Shown: positions 1 to 8,610, numbered from the stretch's first letter. The stretch is 64,000 nucleotides of DNA from Anaerocolumna xylanovorans DSM 12503 (GCF_900143645.1 NZ_FRFD01000003.1:868001-932000); one strand, 5' to 3'. Made by a program: numbers and translations. The notes: generated from the sequence alone by a model not told the origin.

Positions 1-33
1 AGAAGAGGCACCGGTTACAATTGCAGTTTTCAT
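1..33 (-). CDS. Short-chain dehydrogenase (SDR), N-terminal fragment cut by window edge
   Basis: Only the first 11 codons are in the window. They read MKTAIVTGASS, which is the classic opening beta strand and start of the TGxxxGxG dinucleotide-binding loop of short-chain dehydrogenases/reductases. A good ribosome binding site (GAATGAGG) lies a few bases upstream of the ATG at 33. The gene directly follows the spore photoproduct lyase gene on the same strand, 7 nt after its stop, so the two are probably co-transcribed. Substrate cannot be inferred from 11 residues. Confidence 0.7.
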   Translation of the reverse strand, partial: MKTAIVTGASS

Positions 34-40
34 GTTAACC

Positions 41-1060
41 TCATTCCTTCCAGAGATAAATATTATCCCCCTTTATCCATTTCGTCAACTCTAAAGTACA
101 AAAATCAAGTATTTCTTCTGCCAATGCCTTCTCATAACTTAGGACACCTAAGGAAGAGGAGTAGGGATATTGCAGTATATAAGAATCCTTTCGCTGCTTT
201 CTCATGATTTTCATGAAGTCCTTTGGGATGCGAAAGCAGCCAAGGCTGGCATCCTGTATCTTATCAGGAGGAATTCTTTTAAATACCTCGCAAAAGAGAG
301 CACTGTATTTCTCCTTCCAGTCCTTAACAGCCAGAAGCGGGTCAAAGCACAGACGAACCGGAAAGCCAAGGGAAAGAGCATTATCGATTGCATTAAGTCT
401 TTGGGAAAGGGAAGGCGTGTGGTGCTCTAAGGTTTCCTGCAAGGAAGGAGGGGATAAGGTCCAGGCAAAAATAAAATTCTTTAACGGAGCAAGCTCTTTC
501 AGGGAAGCGGCAGCAGCACTTTTTGTGCGGCATTCAATGGTAAGTCCCTTATGGGAGGCAGCAAAAGCATGAAAGGCTTTTACATATCCTAACAGGGGTT
601 CTATGGCCAGCAAATCCGTATCATAAGAGATGCAAAGGTAAATATCTCCTTGTGCCAGCAGCCGTTCAAGCTCATGAAAGGTATCCTCAAGGTTTACAAA
701 TACAACGAGGTTTGCGCTTGGAAACATTCCTTGCAGGTAGCAGTATTCGCAGTCATAGATACAGTTCATTACACAGGAGGTATAGTAAAAGCGGTTGTTT
801 CCAAAATTCTGGCAGGTGGGTGCACCTTCATAGATTAAGGAGGAATGGCTTTTTGCAAGGATTAAAGAAGGGCTCTTTTTCTGCTCTGTGTAATTCTGTC
901 CGCTTCGGTTGAAGACATCCTTATAGTGACCGATGGGAATAAGTTCAGCCTTGGGATAATGCTTTATAATCTGCTGTGTGACCGGATAACTGTAAGCTTC
1001 CTTTTCTATATATATGTGAGAAAAAAACGAATTATAAAAGGTTTTTCTTAAAGTAGTCAA
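41..1060 (-). CDS. splB: Spore photoproduct lyase (radical SAM DNA repair)
   Basis: Radical SAM enzyme of the spore photoproduct lyase family, which reverses the UV-induced thymine dimer of spores (5-thyminyl-5,6-dihydrothymine) during germination. The iron-sulfur motif CxxxCxxC is read as CIYDCEYC at about residues 100-107, followed by YLQG, as in SplB proteins. The N-terminus (IYIEKEAYSYP) matches the SplB pattern of a beta strand before a short helix. The reading frame is open further upstream (to 1126), but that would overlap the nucleosidase gene by 95 nt; I prefer the TTG at 1060, preceded by GGAAGG, giving 339 residues and a 29-nt overlap with the gene before it. It supports a spore-forming host. 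Which start is used is uncertain; the family call is firm. Confidence 0.85.
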   Translation of the reverse strand: MTTLRKTFYNSFFSHIYIEKEAYSYPVTQQIIKHYPKAELIPIGHYKDVFNRSGQNYTEQKKSPSLILAKSHSSLIYEGAPTCQNFGNNRFYYTSCVMNCIYDCEYCYLQGMFPSANLVVFVNLEDTFHELERLLAQGDIYLCISYDTDLLAIEPLLGYVKAFHAFAASHKGLTIECRTKSAAAASLKELAPLKNFIFAWTLSPPSLQETLEHHTPSLSQRLNAIDNALSLGFPVRLCFDPLLAVKDWKEKYSALFCEVFKRIPPDKIQDASLGCFRIPKDFMKIMRKQRKDSYILQYPYSSSLGVLSYEKALAEEILDFCTLELTKWIKGDNIYLWKE

Positions 1061-1877
1061 GGTATTTCTTTCCTTCCGTTTTACTCTTGACCGGCAGGGG
1101 CAATTCTTCTGCCAGGTGCATGGCAAAGGGAAAAAAATCTCCGTTTACCAGCTTGTAATAGCGCAGGTACTGTCTTAGCTCATGTTCCATGGTTACCGAT
1201 AATTTTAAATTCCTGGACAACTCTTCGATGTATTCGGCTTCTTCCCTAGTAAAATCATTGGTTTTATGTGGAATTTTATTCATGAGTTCGGTTATCCATC
1301 CGGCAATTATTCTGACATTACTGCTAACCAGCCCAGAGACATCAATAGCTTTATCACCAGTTTCGGTAGCTGGCATAAGGTAATCGGATATTATCTTTAT
1401 GAACAGCATCTGATGGGGCTGGAAAAAGTAAGAACCAGCCTGATAAATAGCCGCAGCTTCCATATCTGCAAAGGAAAGAGACGCTTCTTCAAAAAGAGAA
1501 TTTTCTGCACTGCAAAAAGAAGTTATAATGCTGCCTTCTATAAAGGGATGGGTATAGAGAACATCGGGAAAGTAAGTATGCCCGGTTTCCTGTTCAATAA
1601 GCTTATTGCACAGGATAGGGGTTCCCATAGGGAGGTCCTTTCGCCTGCTTCCGCAGATTCCCACATTTAAAAGTAAGTCGCTGCCAGAGAGGGATTCCCG
1701 GGTCAAAAAGGAAGAGGTGACAATAGCCGCCTCCATAGGACCGGTACCTGTTATATATAAAACGGTATCTTCATTTCGAAAAACCTGAAAAGAAGAAAAG
1801 TATAAGTCTTTTTTTAGATTAAAAAATTCAATAAAGGGCTTTGCTTCACTATAAAGTGCGGCAGCAATAATTAACAT
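1032..1877 (-). CDS. Nucleoside phosphorylase/nucleosidase family protein (MTAN-like)
   Basis: Member of the PNP/UDP phosphorylase fold family that includes 5'-methylthioadenosine/S-adenosylhomocysteine nucleosidase and futalosine hydrolase. Visible signatures are the N-terminal strand LIIAAALYSEA, the glycine-rich NVGICGS segment (nucleoside/phosphate pocket) and ADMEAAAIYQ, the ME-containing ribose-binding motif. After the catalytic core there is an extra C-terminal segment of about 75 residues (from about PHKTNDFTREE) that is not part of the core family. The frame extends upstream to a TTG at 1916, but that adds a run of hydrophobic residues not typical of the family; I start at the ATG at 1877, although the nearest Shine-Dalgarno-like GGAAGGAG is about 29 nt away, so the start is uncertain. 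It overlaps splB. A role in salvaging the deoxyadenosine-type by-product of radical SAM chemistry is an inference from context. Confidence 0.65.
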   Translation of the reverse strand: MLIIAAALYSEAKPFIEFFNLKKDLYFSSFQVFRNEDTVLYITGTGPMEAAIVTSSFLTRESLSGSDLLLNVGICGSRRKDLPMGTPILCNKLIEQETGHTYFPDVLYTHPFIEGSIITSFCSAENSLFEEASLSFADMEAAAIYQAGSYFFQPHQMLFIKIISDYLMPATETGDKAIDVSGLVSSNVRIIAGWITELMNKIPHKTNDFTREEAEYIEELSRNLKLSVTMEHELRQYLRYYKLVNGDFFPFAMHLAEELPLPVKSKTEGKKYLDYFKKNLL

Positions 1878-2049
1878 AAGCGTAAAGGCAAAAAGTAAAC
1901 AGCCTGCTCCTTCCAAAAAAACTTATCTTTAATTATGTGTAACTTTCTTGTACATGTCAATCTATTCGTTATAATTTATCGAAAAAATATTGATAGATAG
2001 AAAGGAAATAGATATAATAATGAAATAATAACGAAAAGGAATGAATAAC

Positions 2050-3057
2050 ATGAGTTTTTTAATGCCCGGAGAATGGAAAAAACATGAACGGACTTTCATA
2101 GAATGGCCGGTTAAGGCTTCCCTTGTACACCAGGAGAATTACGAAGAAGTACTTTATGGGTATAAAGAGGTAATAAAGGCAATCAGTGAGTTTGAACCGG
2201 TTACGGTTATAATAAATGAAGGAGAGGAGCATCCTTACCTTACAGAGATGAAAGAGTATGCGAATCTTCTCGAAATTCCGCATAATGATGCCTGGTGCAG
2301 GGACAACGGTCCAACCTTTGTCTATTCCGGGGAAGGAACGCTTACTGCGCTGAACTGGAAGTTCAATGCCTGGGGAGAAAAGTATAAGCCCTATGACCTG
2401 GATGATAAGGTGGCCGCAAGAATTGCAGAACATTACAAAGTACCGGTTGAGGATGTGGAACTGGTATTAGAAGGCGGTTCCATTCATTCTGACGGTGAGG
2501 GAACACTTCTTACCACGGAAGAATGTCTCTTGAATAAGAACAGGAATCCGCACCTTACCAGGGAAGAAATTGAAGAGATCATTAAACCCAGACTTGGGGT
2601 TAAGAAAATCATCTGGCTGAAAAAAGGGTTGTTTGGTGATGAAACAGACGGGCATGTGGACAATGCCGCTTGCTTTGCCATTCCAGGAAAGGTTATTATT
2701 CAGGTTTGCGAAGACAGAGAAGACCCAAACTATCTTATAAACCGCGAAAATCTTAAGATACTGAAAGAAGAAACGGACGCATTGGGAAGAAGTCCTGCCA
2801 TTGTTAAGCTGCCTCAGCCGCAGGTGAGGTATTATAAGGGAGAGCGTTTAACTTTAAGCTATATTAATTTCTATTTTGTAAACGGCGGGATCATCCTGCC
2901 GGTATTTGGAGAAGATGCTGCTGACACCGACAAAGAGGCAGAAAGAATTCTAAAGGAAACCTTTCCGGACAGGAGGATACGGACGGTTGACGGGATGCCT
3001 TTAATAAAAGAAGGCGGAAATGTACATTGTATTACACAGCAGATGCCCTTAAAGTAG
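2050..3057 (+). CDS. aguA: Agmatine deiminase
   Basis: Hydrolyses agmatine to N-carbamoylputrescine and ammonia, the first step of the two-step route to putrescine. The protein (335 residues) has the peptidyl-arginine-deiminase fold signatures: an early PGEW and FIEWP segment, NDAWCRDNGP (substrate-binding Asp/Arg), GDETDGHVDN with the catalytic Asp/His pair, and the C-terminal GGNVHCITQQ containing the nucleophilic Cys. The first ATG is at 2041 but it abuts the AAAAGGA ribosome binding site; the ATG at 2050 has proper spacing of about 9 nt and begins MSFLMPGEW. The next gene is aguB, about 80 nt downstream, so the pathway is complete up to putrescine. No arginine decarboxylase is in the window. 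Confidence 0.9.
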   Translation: MSFLMPGEWKKHERTFIEWPVKASLVHQENYEEVLYGYKEVIKAISEFEPVTVIINEGEEHPYLTEMKEYANLLEIPHNDAWCRDNGPTFVYSGEGTLTALNWKFNAWGEKYKPYDLDDKVAARIAEHYKVPVEDVELVLEGGSIHSDGEGTLLTTEECLLNKNRNPHLTREEIEEIIKPRLGVKKIIWLKKGLFGDETDGHVDNAACFAIPGKVIIQVCEDREDPNYLINRENLKILKEETDALGRSPAIVKLPQPQVRYYKGERLTLSYINFYFVNGGIILPVFGEDAADTDKEAERILKETFPDRRIRTVDGMPLIKEGGNVHCITQQMPLK

Positions 3058-3137
3058 ACCATCCGATGGGAAGTTATCTATAAAATGCTAGGAAGAATAT
3101 TGCATACAGGAATGATTTATGCAGAAACGAGGTTGCC

Positions 3138-4010
3138 ATGAGGAAAGTTACGGTTGCAGCTACTCAGATGAGCTGTTTTGACAACATAGAAAAGAACATA
3201 GAAAAGGCTGACAAGCTGGTACGGGAAGCGGCAGCAAAGGGTGCTGATATCATATTGCTTCAGGAGCTTTTTGAAACACCTTACTTTTGTCAGAAGGAAA
3301 AACCGGAATACTATGAATATGCCGCAGAGATTGCCGATAATAAGGCAGTTGCACATTTTAGCAAACTGGCGGCAGAATTAAACGTAGTACTCCCAATAAG
3401 CTTTTATGAAAAATGCAATTATGCCAGATACAATTCGCTGGCCATGATAGATGCGGACGGAAAGGTTCTGGGAGTGTACCGAAAGAGCCATATACCGGAC
3501 GGACCAGGATATGAGGAAAAGTATTACTTTAATCCCGGAGATACAGGTTTTCAGGTATTCAAAACAAAGTTCGGTAAGATTGGAGCCGGAATCTGCTGGG
3601 ATCAATGGTTTCCGGAAGCTGCCAGATGTATGGTATTAAAAGGAGCAGAAATTTTATTTTATCCCACTGCCATCGGTTCAGAGCCGGAGAGTGGGGACGT
3701 TGATTCAAAAGGCCACTGGCAGAGATGCATGATTGGACATTCTGCCTGCAACCTGGTTCCGGTAGTTGCTTCCAACCGTATTGGAACAGAAAAAGACAGC
3801 GATTCAGAAATTACTTTCTATGGCTCTTCTTTTATCACCAACGGTACCGGAGAGGTCGTTGCAGAGGCTGACAGAAAGAGTGAAGGGATTCTGACAGCGG
3901 AATTTGATTTAGAAGAGTTGGAAAGAGCGCGTATTGAATGGGGGATATTCAGGGACAGAAGACCTGACCTGTACGGCACTATCTTAACTTATGACGGGAT
4001 AAGCCGTTGA
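3138..4010 (+). CDS. aguB: N-carbamoylputrescine amidase
   Basis: Nitrilase-superfamily amidohydrolase of 290 residues that converts N-carbamoylputrescine to putrescine, CO2 and ammonia. The nitrilase catalytic triad is visible: Glu in LLQELFE (about residue 41), Lys in YRKSHIPDG (about 117) and Cys in GICWDQWFPEAAR (about 152). The residues around the Cys match plant and bacterial carbamoylputrescine amidases better than generic nitrilases. It follows aguA with no terminator between them and is followed 22 nt later by an unknown gene, suggesting a three-gene operon. Start is ATG at 3138 after an AACGAGGTTGCC ribosome binding site. Confidence 0.9.
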   Translation: MRKVTVAATQMSCFDNIEKNIEKADKLVREAAAKGADIILLQELFETPYFCQKEKPEYYEYAAEIADNKAVAHFSKLAAELNVVLPISFYEKCNYARYNSLAMIDADGKVLGVYRKSHIPDGPGYEEKYYFNPGDTGFQVFKTKFGKIGAGICWDQWFPEAARCMVLKGAEILFYPTAIGSEPESGDVDSKGHWQRCMIGHSACNLVPVVASNRIGTEKDSDSEITFYGSSFITNGTGEVVAEADRKSEGILTAEFDLEELERARIEWGIFRDRRPDLYGTILTYDGISR

Positions 4011-4032
4011 CACTTGCAAAGGAGGAATGCTT

Positions 4033-4662
4033 ATGTTTGTTTCGGTAAAAAATCCGGAATTGCTTACTATTACAAGCAAGATTGAGAATACCGCCTATTT
4101 TGGCGGGAACCAGGAATGGTATGAAAAGAACTGGAATAAGCAAGCCGGCTGCGGAGCCACCTGTGCTTCGAATATATCCGCTTATCTGGCTGCCTCAGGC
4201 AAAGATTTAAAGAATCTGTATCCCTATGCCGCCATGGAAAAAGCAGATTTTACAAAGCAAATGGAAGATATGATATTGTATGTTACACCGGGGGCTATGG
4301 GAGTGAACCATGTAAAAAAGTTTACAGACGGATTTGACAGGTTTTTAAAGGAACGGAATGCTTCATTAACGGCTAAGGTTTTAGTAACAGATAAGGTACC
4401 AAAACCGGAAAGAAAGTTATCAGAGCTTATGGACTTTGTAAGAGAAGGACTTTTATCGGATTGTCCTCTTGCTTTTTTAAATCTTTCTAAGGGAGAAGAA
4501 AAGAGAATCCAGGGCTGGCATTGGATAACCATCACAGAAGCCGAAATAACAGATGATAGGGTAAAGGCTGTAGCCTCCGATGAGGGGAAGAAGATAGAAT
4601 TTGATTTGGGACTTTGGTTTCTTACAACAAGGAAGCACGGAGGGCTGATTTATTACAGCTAA
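4033..4662 (+). CDS. Unknown protein with papain/C39-like Cys and His motifs
   Basis: A 209-residue protein with no signal peptide or membrane segment. I do not recognise a named family. Two features suggest a papain-like cysteine peptidase or transglutaminase-type fold: a Gln-x-Gly-Cys-Gly-x-Thr-Cys motif (QAGCGATC, about residues 39-46), reminiscent of the oxyanion Gln plus nucleophile Cys of C39-type peptidases, and a later GWHWITI segment, which resembles the active-site His strand of the same fold. The ATG at 4033 is chosen over the one at 4027 because AAAGGAGG sits 7 nt before it. It lies 22 nt after aguB and is presumably co-transcribed with the agmatine genes, but no functional link to polyamines is visible. 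The function call is tentative. Confidence 0.6.
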   Translation: MFVSVKNPELLTITSKIENTAYFGGNQEWYEKNWNKQAGCGATCASNISAYLAASGKDLKNLYPYAAMEKADFTKQMEDMILYVTPGAMGVNHVKKFTDGFDRFLKERNASLTAKVLVTDKVPKPERKLSELMDFVREGLLSDCPLAFLNLSKGEEKRIQGWHWITITEAEITDDRVKAVASDEGKKIEFDLGLWFLTTRKHGGLIYYS

Positions 4663-4671
4663 GTGTGAAGA

Positions 4672-4698
4672 GATTGAAAGAATTATATTCTTTCAATC
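4672..4698. repeat. Perfect inverted repeat (11-bp arms)
   Basis: Arms GATTGAAAGAA and TTCTTTCAATC flank a 5-nt centre. It is followed by a second possible hairpin (GGAGA at about 4699 with TCTCC at about 4722) and by no T-run, so it is not a standard terminator. It sits between the unknown gene ending at 4662 and the terminator at 4769. Confidence 0.5.
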
Positions 4699-4768
4699 GG
4701 AGATTTATGCTGTACACAAAGTCTCCAGACTTTGAAAGAAGCATGGTTATAAATATGAGGAAAGTTAT

Positions 4769-4812
4769 AAAAGACTCTTTGCACTTTTACATAAGTGAAT
4801 AAGAGTCTTTTT
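4769..4812 (+). terminator. Intrinsic terminator after agu operon
   Basis: AAAAGACTCTT pairs with AAGAGTCTTTT, with an inner CACTT/AAGTG stem, and the 3' arm runs into a T-tract. Confidence 0.8.
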
Positions 4813-4826
4813 ATTTTGTAAAACTG

Positions 4827-4857
4827 TTGACAAATAGATGGAAAAAGCGTATATAAT
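4827..4857 (+). promoter_or_regulatory. Sigma-A-type promoter of the first glutathione peroxidase gene
   Basis: TTGACA at 4827-4832, then 17 nt to TATATA at 4850 (or 19 nt to TATAAT at 4852-4857). It lies about 60 nt before the ATG at 4917. Confidence 0.65.
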
Positions 4858-4916
4858 ATATTGAATACAATTTAATTATATAAAATAAAAACAAGAAAAG
4901 GATAAGGAGAGTTATT

Positions 4917-5399
4917 ATGGGATTTTATAATTATTCAGCAGTCAAAATGGATGGCAAGGAACATTCTATGGAAGAATACAAAGGAAAGGTAGTAATCGTT
5001 GTGAATACTGCCAGTAAGTGCGGTTTTACACCGCAGTTTAAGGATTTGGAAGAGTTATATGAAACGTATAAGGAAGAAGGGTTAGAGATAGTAGGATTTC
5101 CCTGTAACCAGTTTGCCTCACAGGATCCTGGAAGCAACGATGAGATTCATTCCTTCTGCCAGTTAAATTACGGTGTTACTTTTGATATGTATGGAAAGAT
5201 AGATGTTAACGGAAGCAACACTCATCCGCTGTATAAATATCTGAAAAACGAAGCAAAGGGTACCCTTGGAAGTAATATAAAGTGGAACTTTACGAAATTT
5301 TTGATCGACAGGGAAGGAAATGTGGCAGAAAGGTATGCGCCTACTGTAAATCCTGCTAAGATGGAAGAAAAAATTAAAGAGCTTCTTGGCAGAAAGTGA
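4917..5399 (+). CDS. Glutathione peroxidase family thiol peroxidase
   Basis: Thioredoxin-fold peroxidase of 160 residues that reduces hydrogen and organic peroxides; bacterial Cys-type members usually take electrons from thioredoxin rather than glutathione. The peroxidatic residue is Cys35 in TASKCGFTPQ (Cys, not selenocysteine). The GFPCNQF loop with Gln, and the WNFTKFLIDREG signature near the C-terminus with Trp and Asn, complete the catalytic tetrad. It is monocistronic, with its own promoter and a strong terminator. A second paralogue (13471-14016) has a 19-residue insertion after the middle of the protein. This copy has no OhrR-like operator that I can see. Confidence 0.9.
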   Translation: MGFYNYSAVKMDGKEHSMEEYKGKVVIVVNTASKCGFTPQFKDLEELYETYKEEGLEIVGFPCNQFASQDPGSNDEIHSFCQLNYGVTFDMYGKIDVNGSNTHPLYKYLKNEAKGTLGSNIKWNFTKFLIDREGNVAERYAPTVNPAKMEEKIKELLGRK

Positions 5400-5421
5400 T
5401 AGAAAAAGAGGCAGAAATAAA

Positions 5422-5471
5422 AAAGTACCATAAACCTGTGAAACTATTTCAAAGGTTTATGGTATTTTTTT
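5422..5471. terminator. Bidirectional terminator between gpx and ftsH
   Basis: TACCATAAACCT (5426-5437) pairs with AGGTTTATGGTA (5453-5464), with an A-run before and T-run after. It can serve the peroxidase gene on the plus strand and, less strongly, the convergent ftsH-like gene. Confidence 0.8.
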
Positions 5472-5526
5472 AGCATCCAACCGCTTTGGCTGTAAGAGCG
5501 CGGCAATCTTTGGTATTTAAGTGGAT

Positions 5527-7248
5527 TTACGCACAGATTCTGTCTATATCATCGCCGTTTAAAGACTCTTTCTCGAGAAGTTCTTTCGTTATTCTTTCAA
5601 GAAGGCTAAGATTATTCCTTAGCAGTATTTTGGTTTCTTCATAGAGCTGTTTCATCTGCTGACGGCATTTTATAAGAAGTTCCTTGTCCGTTGTATCTTC
5701 CAGTGCCGCCTGGCTGAACATACCCATGTCCTCATCCATACCGTACCGGTTCATATAATTATAAAGAAGAGTGGAAGCTTTCTCAATGTCGTTGCTTGCT
5801 CCGGTAGTGATATCATCTTTCCCGAATATCAGTTCTTCGGAAGCTCTTCCTCCCAGTAATACCATGATTTCAGAGAGAATTCCCTGTTTTGTCTTAAACA
5901 TGGTATCCTTTGGAATGGAGAGATTAAAGCCCCCGGCTCCTCTTACGCTTGGAATGATAGTTACTTTCGAAATATACTGGTCAGGTGTCAAAAGTTTGGT
6001 GACCAGGGCATGTCCGGCTTCGTGGTAGGCAGTTATCTTTTTATCCCTTTCGGAAATATAGCTGCGGTCCATTACAGGAGCACCCGCAATTACAGTGTAA
6101 AATGCCTTATCCACGTGTTCCATGTCGATAACGGATTTCTTTTCGTTGGCTGCATTAATAGCAGCTTCATTCAGGAGGTTTTCAAGCATGGCACCACTGA
6201 AATAAACCGTAGATTTTGCCAGGTTATCCAGGTCCACATCATCAGAAAGAGGTTTCTTTTTTGCATACAGGCCCAGAATCTTTTTTCTGGCATTTACATC
6301 AGGAAGACCGATTTCAATCTGTCTGTCAAAACGTCCCGGTCTTAAGAGGGCATCGTCCAGGGTATCTAACCGGTTGGTTGCTCCGATTACTATAATACCA
6401 TTATTATCATTAAAGCCCGACATTTCCGTAAGCAGCGCATTAAGGGTCTGATCGCGTTCATCATTGCTGGCATTGGCACTTCTGGCACGTTTCTTGCCGA
6501 TAGCATCAATTTCATCAATAAAGATGACTGCACGCTCACTTTTCTTTGCTTTATTAAAAAGGGAACGGACGCGGCTCGCACCTACACCTACATACATCTG
6601 TACGAAATCAGAGCCGCTCATGGCATAGAAAGGTACTCCGGCTTCTCCTGCGATGGCCTTTGCCATCAAAGTTTTTCCGGTTCCGGGAGGCCCGTACAAC
6701 AAAACACCCTTAGGCATCCTTGCACCGACACTGATATATTTTTCAGGGTCTTTGATAAAAGAAATGATATCCTCCACCATCAGCTTTGCTTCTGTATTAC
6801 CCGCTATTTGGCTAAAGGTCACTTGGGGCGCGGAAGGTGTTTTCTTTGAGGCGTCCGATATAAGCGGCTTATTGTCATTGCCGTTTTTTCTGATAAAGAA
6901 GAAAATAGCACTTCCTGCTGCTACAAGGAAGAGAATCTGGAGTATTCTAATAAAAATGCTGTTTTCAGTATAATTGATTTTTATGTTATGGAGCAGAAGA
7001 TATTCCGTAAAGTCTTCTGTTTTGGGGTTAGGCACAATATATTTCTTTACTCCGTCTTCCTTAATTAAAGCATGAAAGGTTGAACCATTCGGAGTAATTG
7101 TTACAGAATTTACCTGACCCTTTTCTGCTGCCTGAAGGAAGGAGGGGTAGGTCATGTCCGTACTGCGGTAGCTTAAATTTTCAACTCCCAGAGCACCCAG
7201 ACAAAATATGATAAGTGCACCAAGGATGAGCCAATATATTTTCTTCAT
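5527..7248 (-). CDS. ftsH: FtsH-family membrane ATP-dependent zinc metalloprotease
   Basis: Hexameric membrane AAA+ protease that extracts and degrades membrane and regulatory proteins. Order of parts: N-terminal membrane helix (about residues 4-22), short extracytoplasmic domain, second membrane helix (about 100-118), AAA module with Walker A GPPGTGKT (about 186-193), Walker B VIFIDEIDA and the second-region-of-homology ATNRLDTLDDALLRPGRFDR, then the zinc protease module with HEAGH (about 409-413). The ATG at 7248 has GGGAGG upstream. At 573 residues it is shorter than the usual 610-650, ending soon after the protease helical domain with no long polar tail. It may be an accessory FtsH paralogue rather than the housekeeping copy, which usually sits next to tilS/hpt; here it stands alone. 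Confidence 0.93.
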   Translation of the reverse strand: MKKIYWLILGALIIFCLGALGVENLSYRSTDMTYPSFLQAAEKGQVNSVTITPNGSTFHALIKEDGVKKYIVPNPKTEDFTEYLLLHNIKINYTENSIFIRILQILFLVAAGSAIFFFIRKNGNDNKPLISDASKKTPSAPQVTFSQIAGNTEAKLMVEDIISFIKDPEKYISVGARMPKGVLLYGPPGTGKTLMAKAIAGEAGVPFYAMSGSDFVQMYVGVGASRVRSLFNKAKKSERAVIFIDEIDAIGKKRARSANASNDERDQTLNALLTEMSGFNDNNGIIVIGATNRLDTLDDALLRPGRFDRQIEIGLPDVNARKKILGLYAKKKPLSDDVDLDNLAKSTVYFSGAMLENLLNEAAINAANEKKSVIDMEHVDKAFYTVIAGAPVMDRSYISERDKKITAYHEAGHALVTKLLTPDQYISKVTIIPSVRGAGGFNLSIPKDTMFKTKQGILSEIMVLLGGRASEELIFGKDDITTGASNDIEKASTLLYNYMNRYGMDEDMGMFSQAALEDTTDKELLIKCRQQMKQLYEETKILLRNNLSLLERITKELLEKESLNGDDIDRICA

Positions 7249-7394
7249 GAAATATCCTCCCGGTCATAAATGTGGTTTACATAATCCAATAGGACTATTA
7301 TATAGCGATATATACCATAAATCTACAAAATATTACTGGAAATTATGAGCGATTATGGCAGTATAACTGGAAGAATAATTTGTTTATGTATATT

Positions 7395-8405
7395 CTAAGG
7401 AACAAGGGGAGTAGGGTTGCCGTTTGAATCTATCAGGTTTACTTCAACAAGCATCATTTTATTGACCCAGTCATCAAATCTTATATGCTGTCCGGTCAGA
7501 AGATTGTATGCGGTTTCAGCTCCTAATGCCCCCATTTCATGAGGATGTTGGGCAATAGTGCCTTGCATAAGGCCGCTTTTTATAGCATCTATTGCAGCAG
7601 GATCACCGTCAAAGCCAATAAGCATAATTTTTCCGGTTTTGTCAGCTTCATTTAAAGCTTTTGCTGCGCCCAATGCCATACGGTCATTTTCGGAAAAGAC
7701 CACAGCCAAATCGTCCCCATAGGATGAGAGAATATCCTTCATTGCCTGATATCCCAAATCTTCTCTGGAATCAGCGGTTATTTCAGAAACTATATTATAA
7801 CCCCTGTCATTCATAACTCTTTTAAATGCATCACCCCGTCTGCGGGCATAAACGGAGGTTTCTTCCACTTTAATAATAGCGGCATTTTTGCTGGTTATAT
7901 TGTTGTCCTCCAGTAATTTCAAAGCATATTCCGCAGCAAGAACACCGCCTCCGAAGTTATCAGAGATAATAAAGGCATCATATAAGGAATCACCTGTTCC
8001 GACATCAACGATTACAAGAGGAATACCGGCGTTCTGGGTCATGGAGGATACAATGGGCATAACTTCAGGATTAAAGGGTGATATGACAAGGGCATCGATG
8101 CCTTGAGCAATCAGATCCGATACACCGGCGATTATTTCGGGGGTACTGCTTTTCTGATTGTGTGTAATGACCCTCATCCCAAGCTCATTCGCCCTGTCAA
8201 GTACGCCCTCTTGCATGGCGTAGAAAAATTCAAAATCACTGTTATATACAGACCAGCCGATCGTATAAGGTGATTCGTTTAGATTTCTGCCAGCCGTGGG
8301 AGAGGTAATCTGTTTATCATGAGAAAAATTCTCATATAGTATAAGAAAGAGGAGAGTAGCTGTAATTAAGATAAGACCACGCAATATTTTCTTTATAGGT
8401 TTCAT
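7395..8405 (-). CDS. Orphan periplasmic sugar-binding protein (RbsB-like), membrane-anchored
   Basis: Type I periplasmic-binding-protein fold of 336 residues, of the ribose/galactose/xylose class (Peripla_BP_4). It begins with KKILRG and a hydrophobic segment (about residues 9-25) with no lipobox Cys, so it is probably anchored by an uncleaved or slowly cleaved signal helix. Family-type segments are visible: IGWSVYNSDFEFF, DALVISPFNPEV, GIPLVIVDVG, VVFSENDRMALGAAKAL and IMLIGFDGD. There is no ABC permease or ATPase nearby, so it may feed a transporter elsewhere or act as the sensing subunit for a kinase. It follows ftsH divergently from nothing obvious; the closest downstream gene on the same strand is ftsH. 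Confidence 0.8.
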   Translation of the reverse strand: MKPIKKILRGLILITATLLFLILYENFSHDKQITSPTAGRNLNESPYTIGWSVYNSDFEFFYAMQEGVLDRANELGMRVITHNQKSSTPEIIAGVSDLIAQGIDALVISPFNPEVMPIVSSMTQNAGIPLVIVDVGTGDSLYDAFIISDNFGGGVLAAEYALKLLEDNNITSKNAAIIKVEETSVYARRRGDAFKRVMNDRGYNIVSEITADSREDLGYQAMKDILSSYGDDLAVVFSENDRMALGAAKALNEADKTGKIMLIGFDGDPAAIDAIKSGLMQGTIAQHPHEMGALGAETAYNLLTGQHIRFDDWVNKMMLVEVNLIDSNGNPTPLVP

Positions 8406-8556
8406 TAAATCAGGGCCTTCTGTTTGTATATAAACTAATATATGCTTAGGAATCGGTCAACATACGATAACAAAACCTCTTTTTCCAGAGTATGGGAAAG
8501 TTTGCTCTGGTAAGGGATATTTTATGTGTTTTTCTTGGGAAAACGACTTTGTAGGA

Positions 8557-8586
8557 TTGACAAGCTAAGACTTGTGATGTAAGATT
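8557..8586 (+). promoter_or_regulatory. Promoter of the lysine-riboswitch operon
   Basis: TTGACA at 8557-8562, an 18-nt spacer and TAAGAT at 8581-8586. It is placed just upstream of the riboswitch aptamer, as expected for a transcriptional riboswitch. Confidence 0.55.
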
Positions 8587-8610
8587 AAGAACATAATTTG
8601 AATATAACCT

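Noticed and set aside
1878..1916. Signal-peptide-like extension of the nucleosidase from a TTG at 1916
   Set aside because: Its hydrophobic residues overlap the GGAAGGAG site and the family is cytoplasmic.
4614..4802. 62-codon ORF over the 4672 hairpin and terminator
   Set aside because: It overlaps the end of the preceding gene and runs through a terminator.
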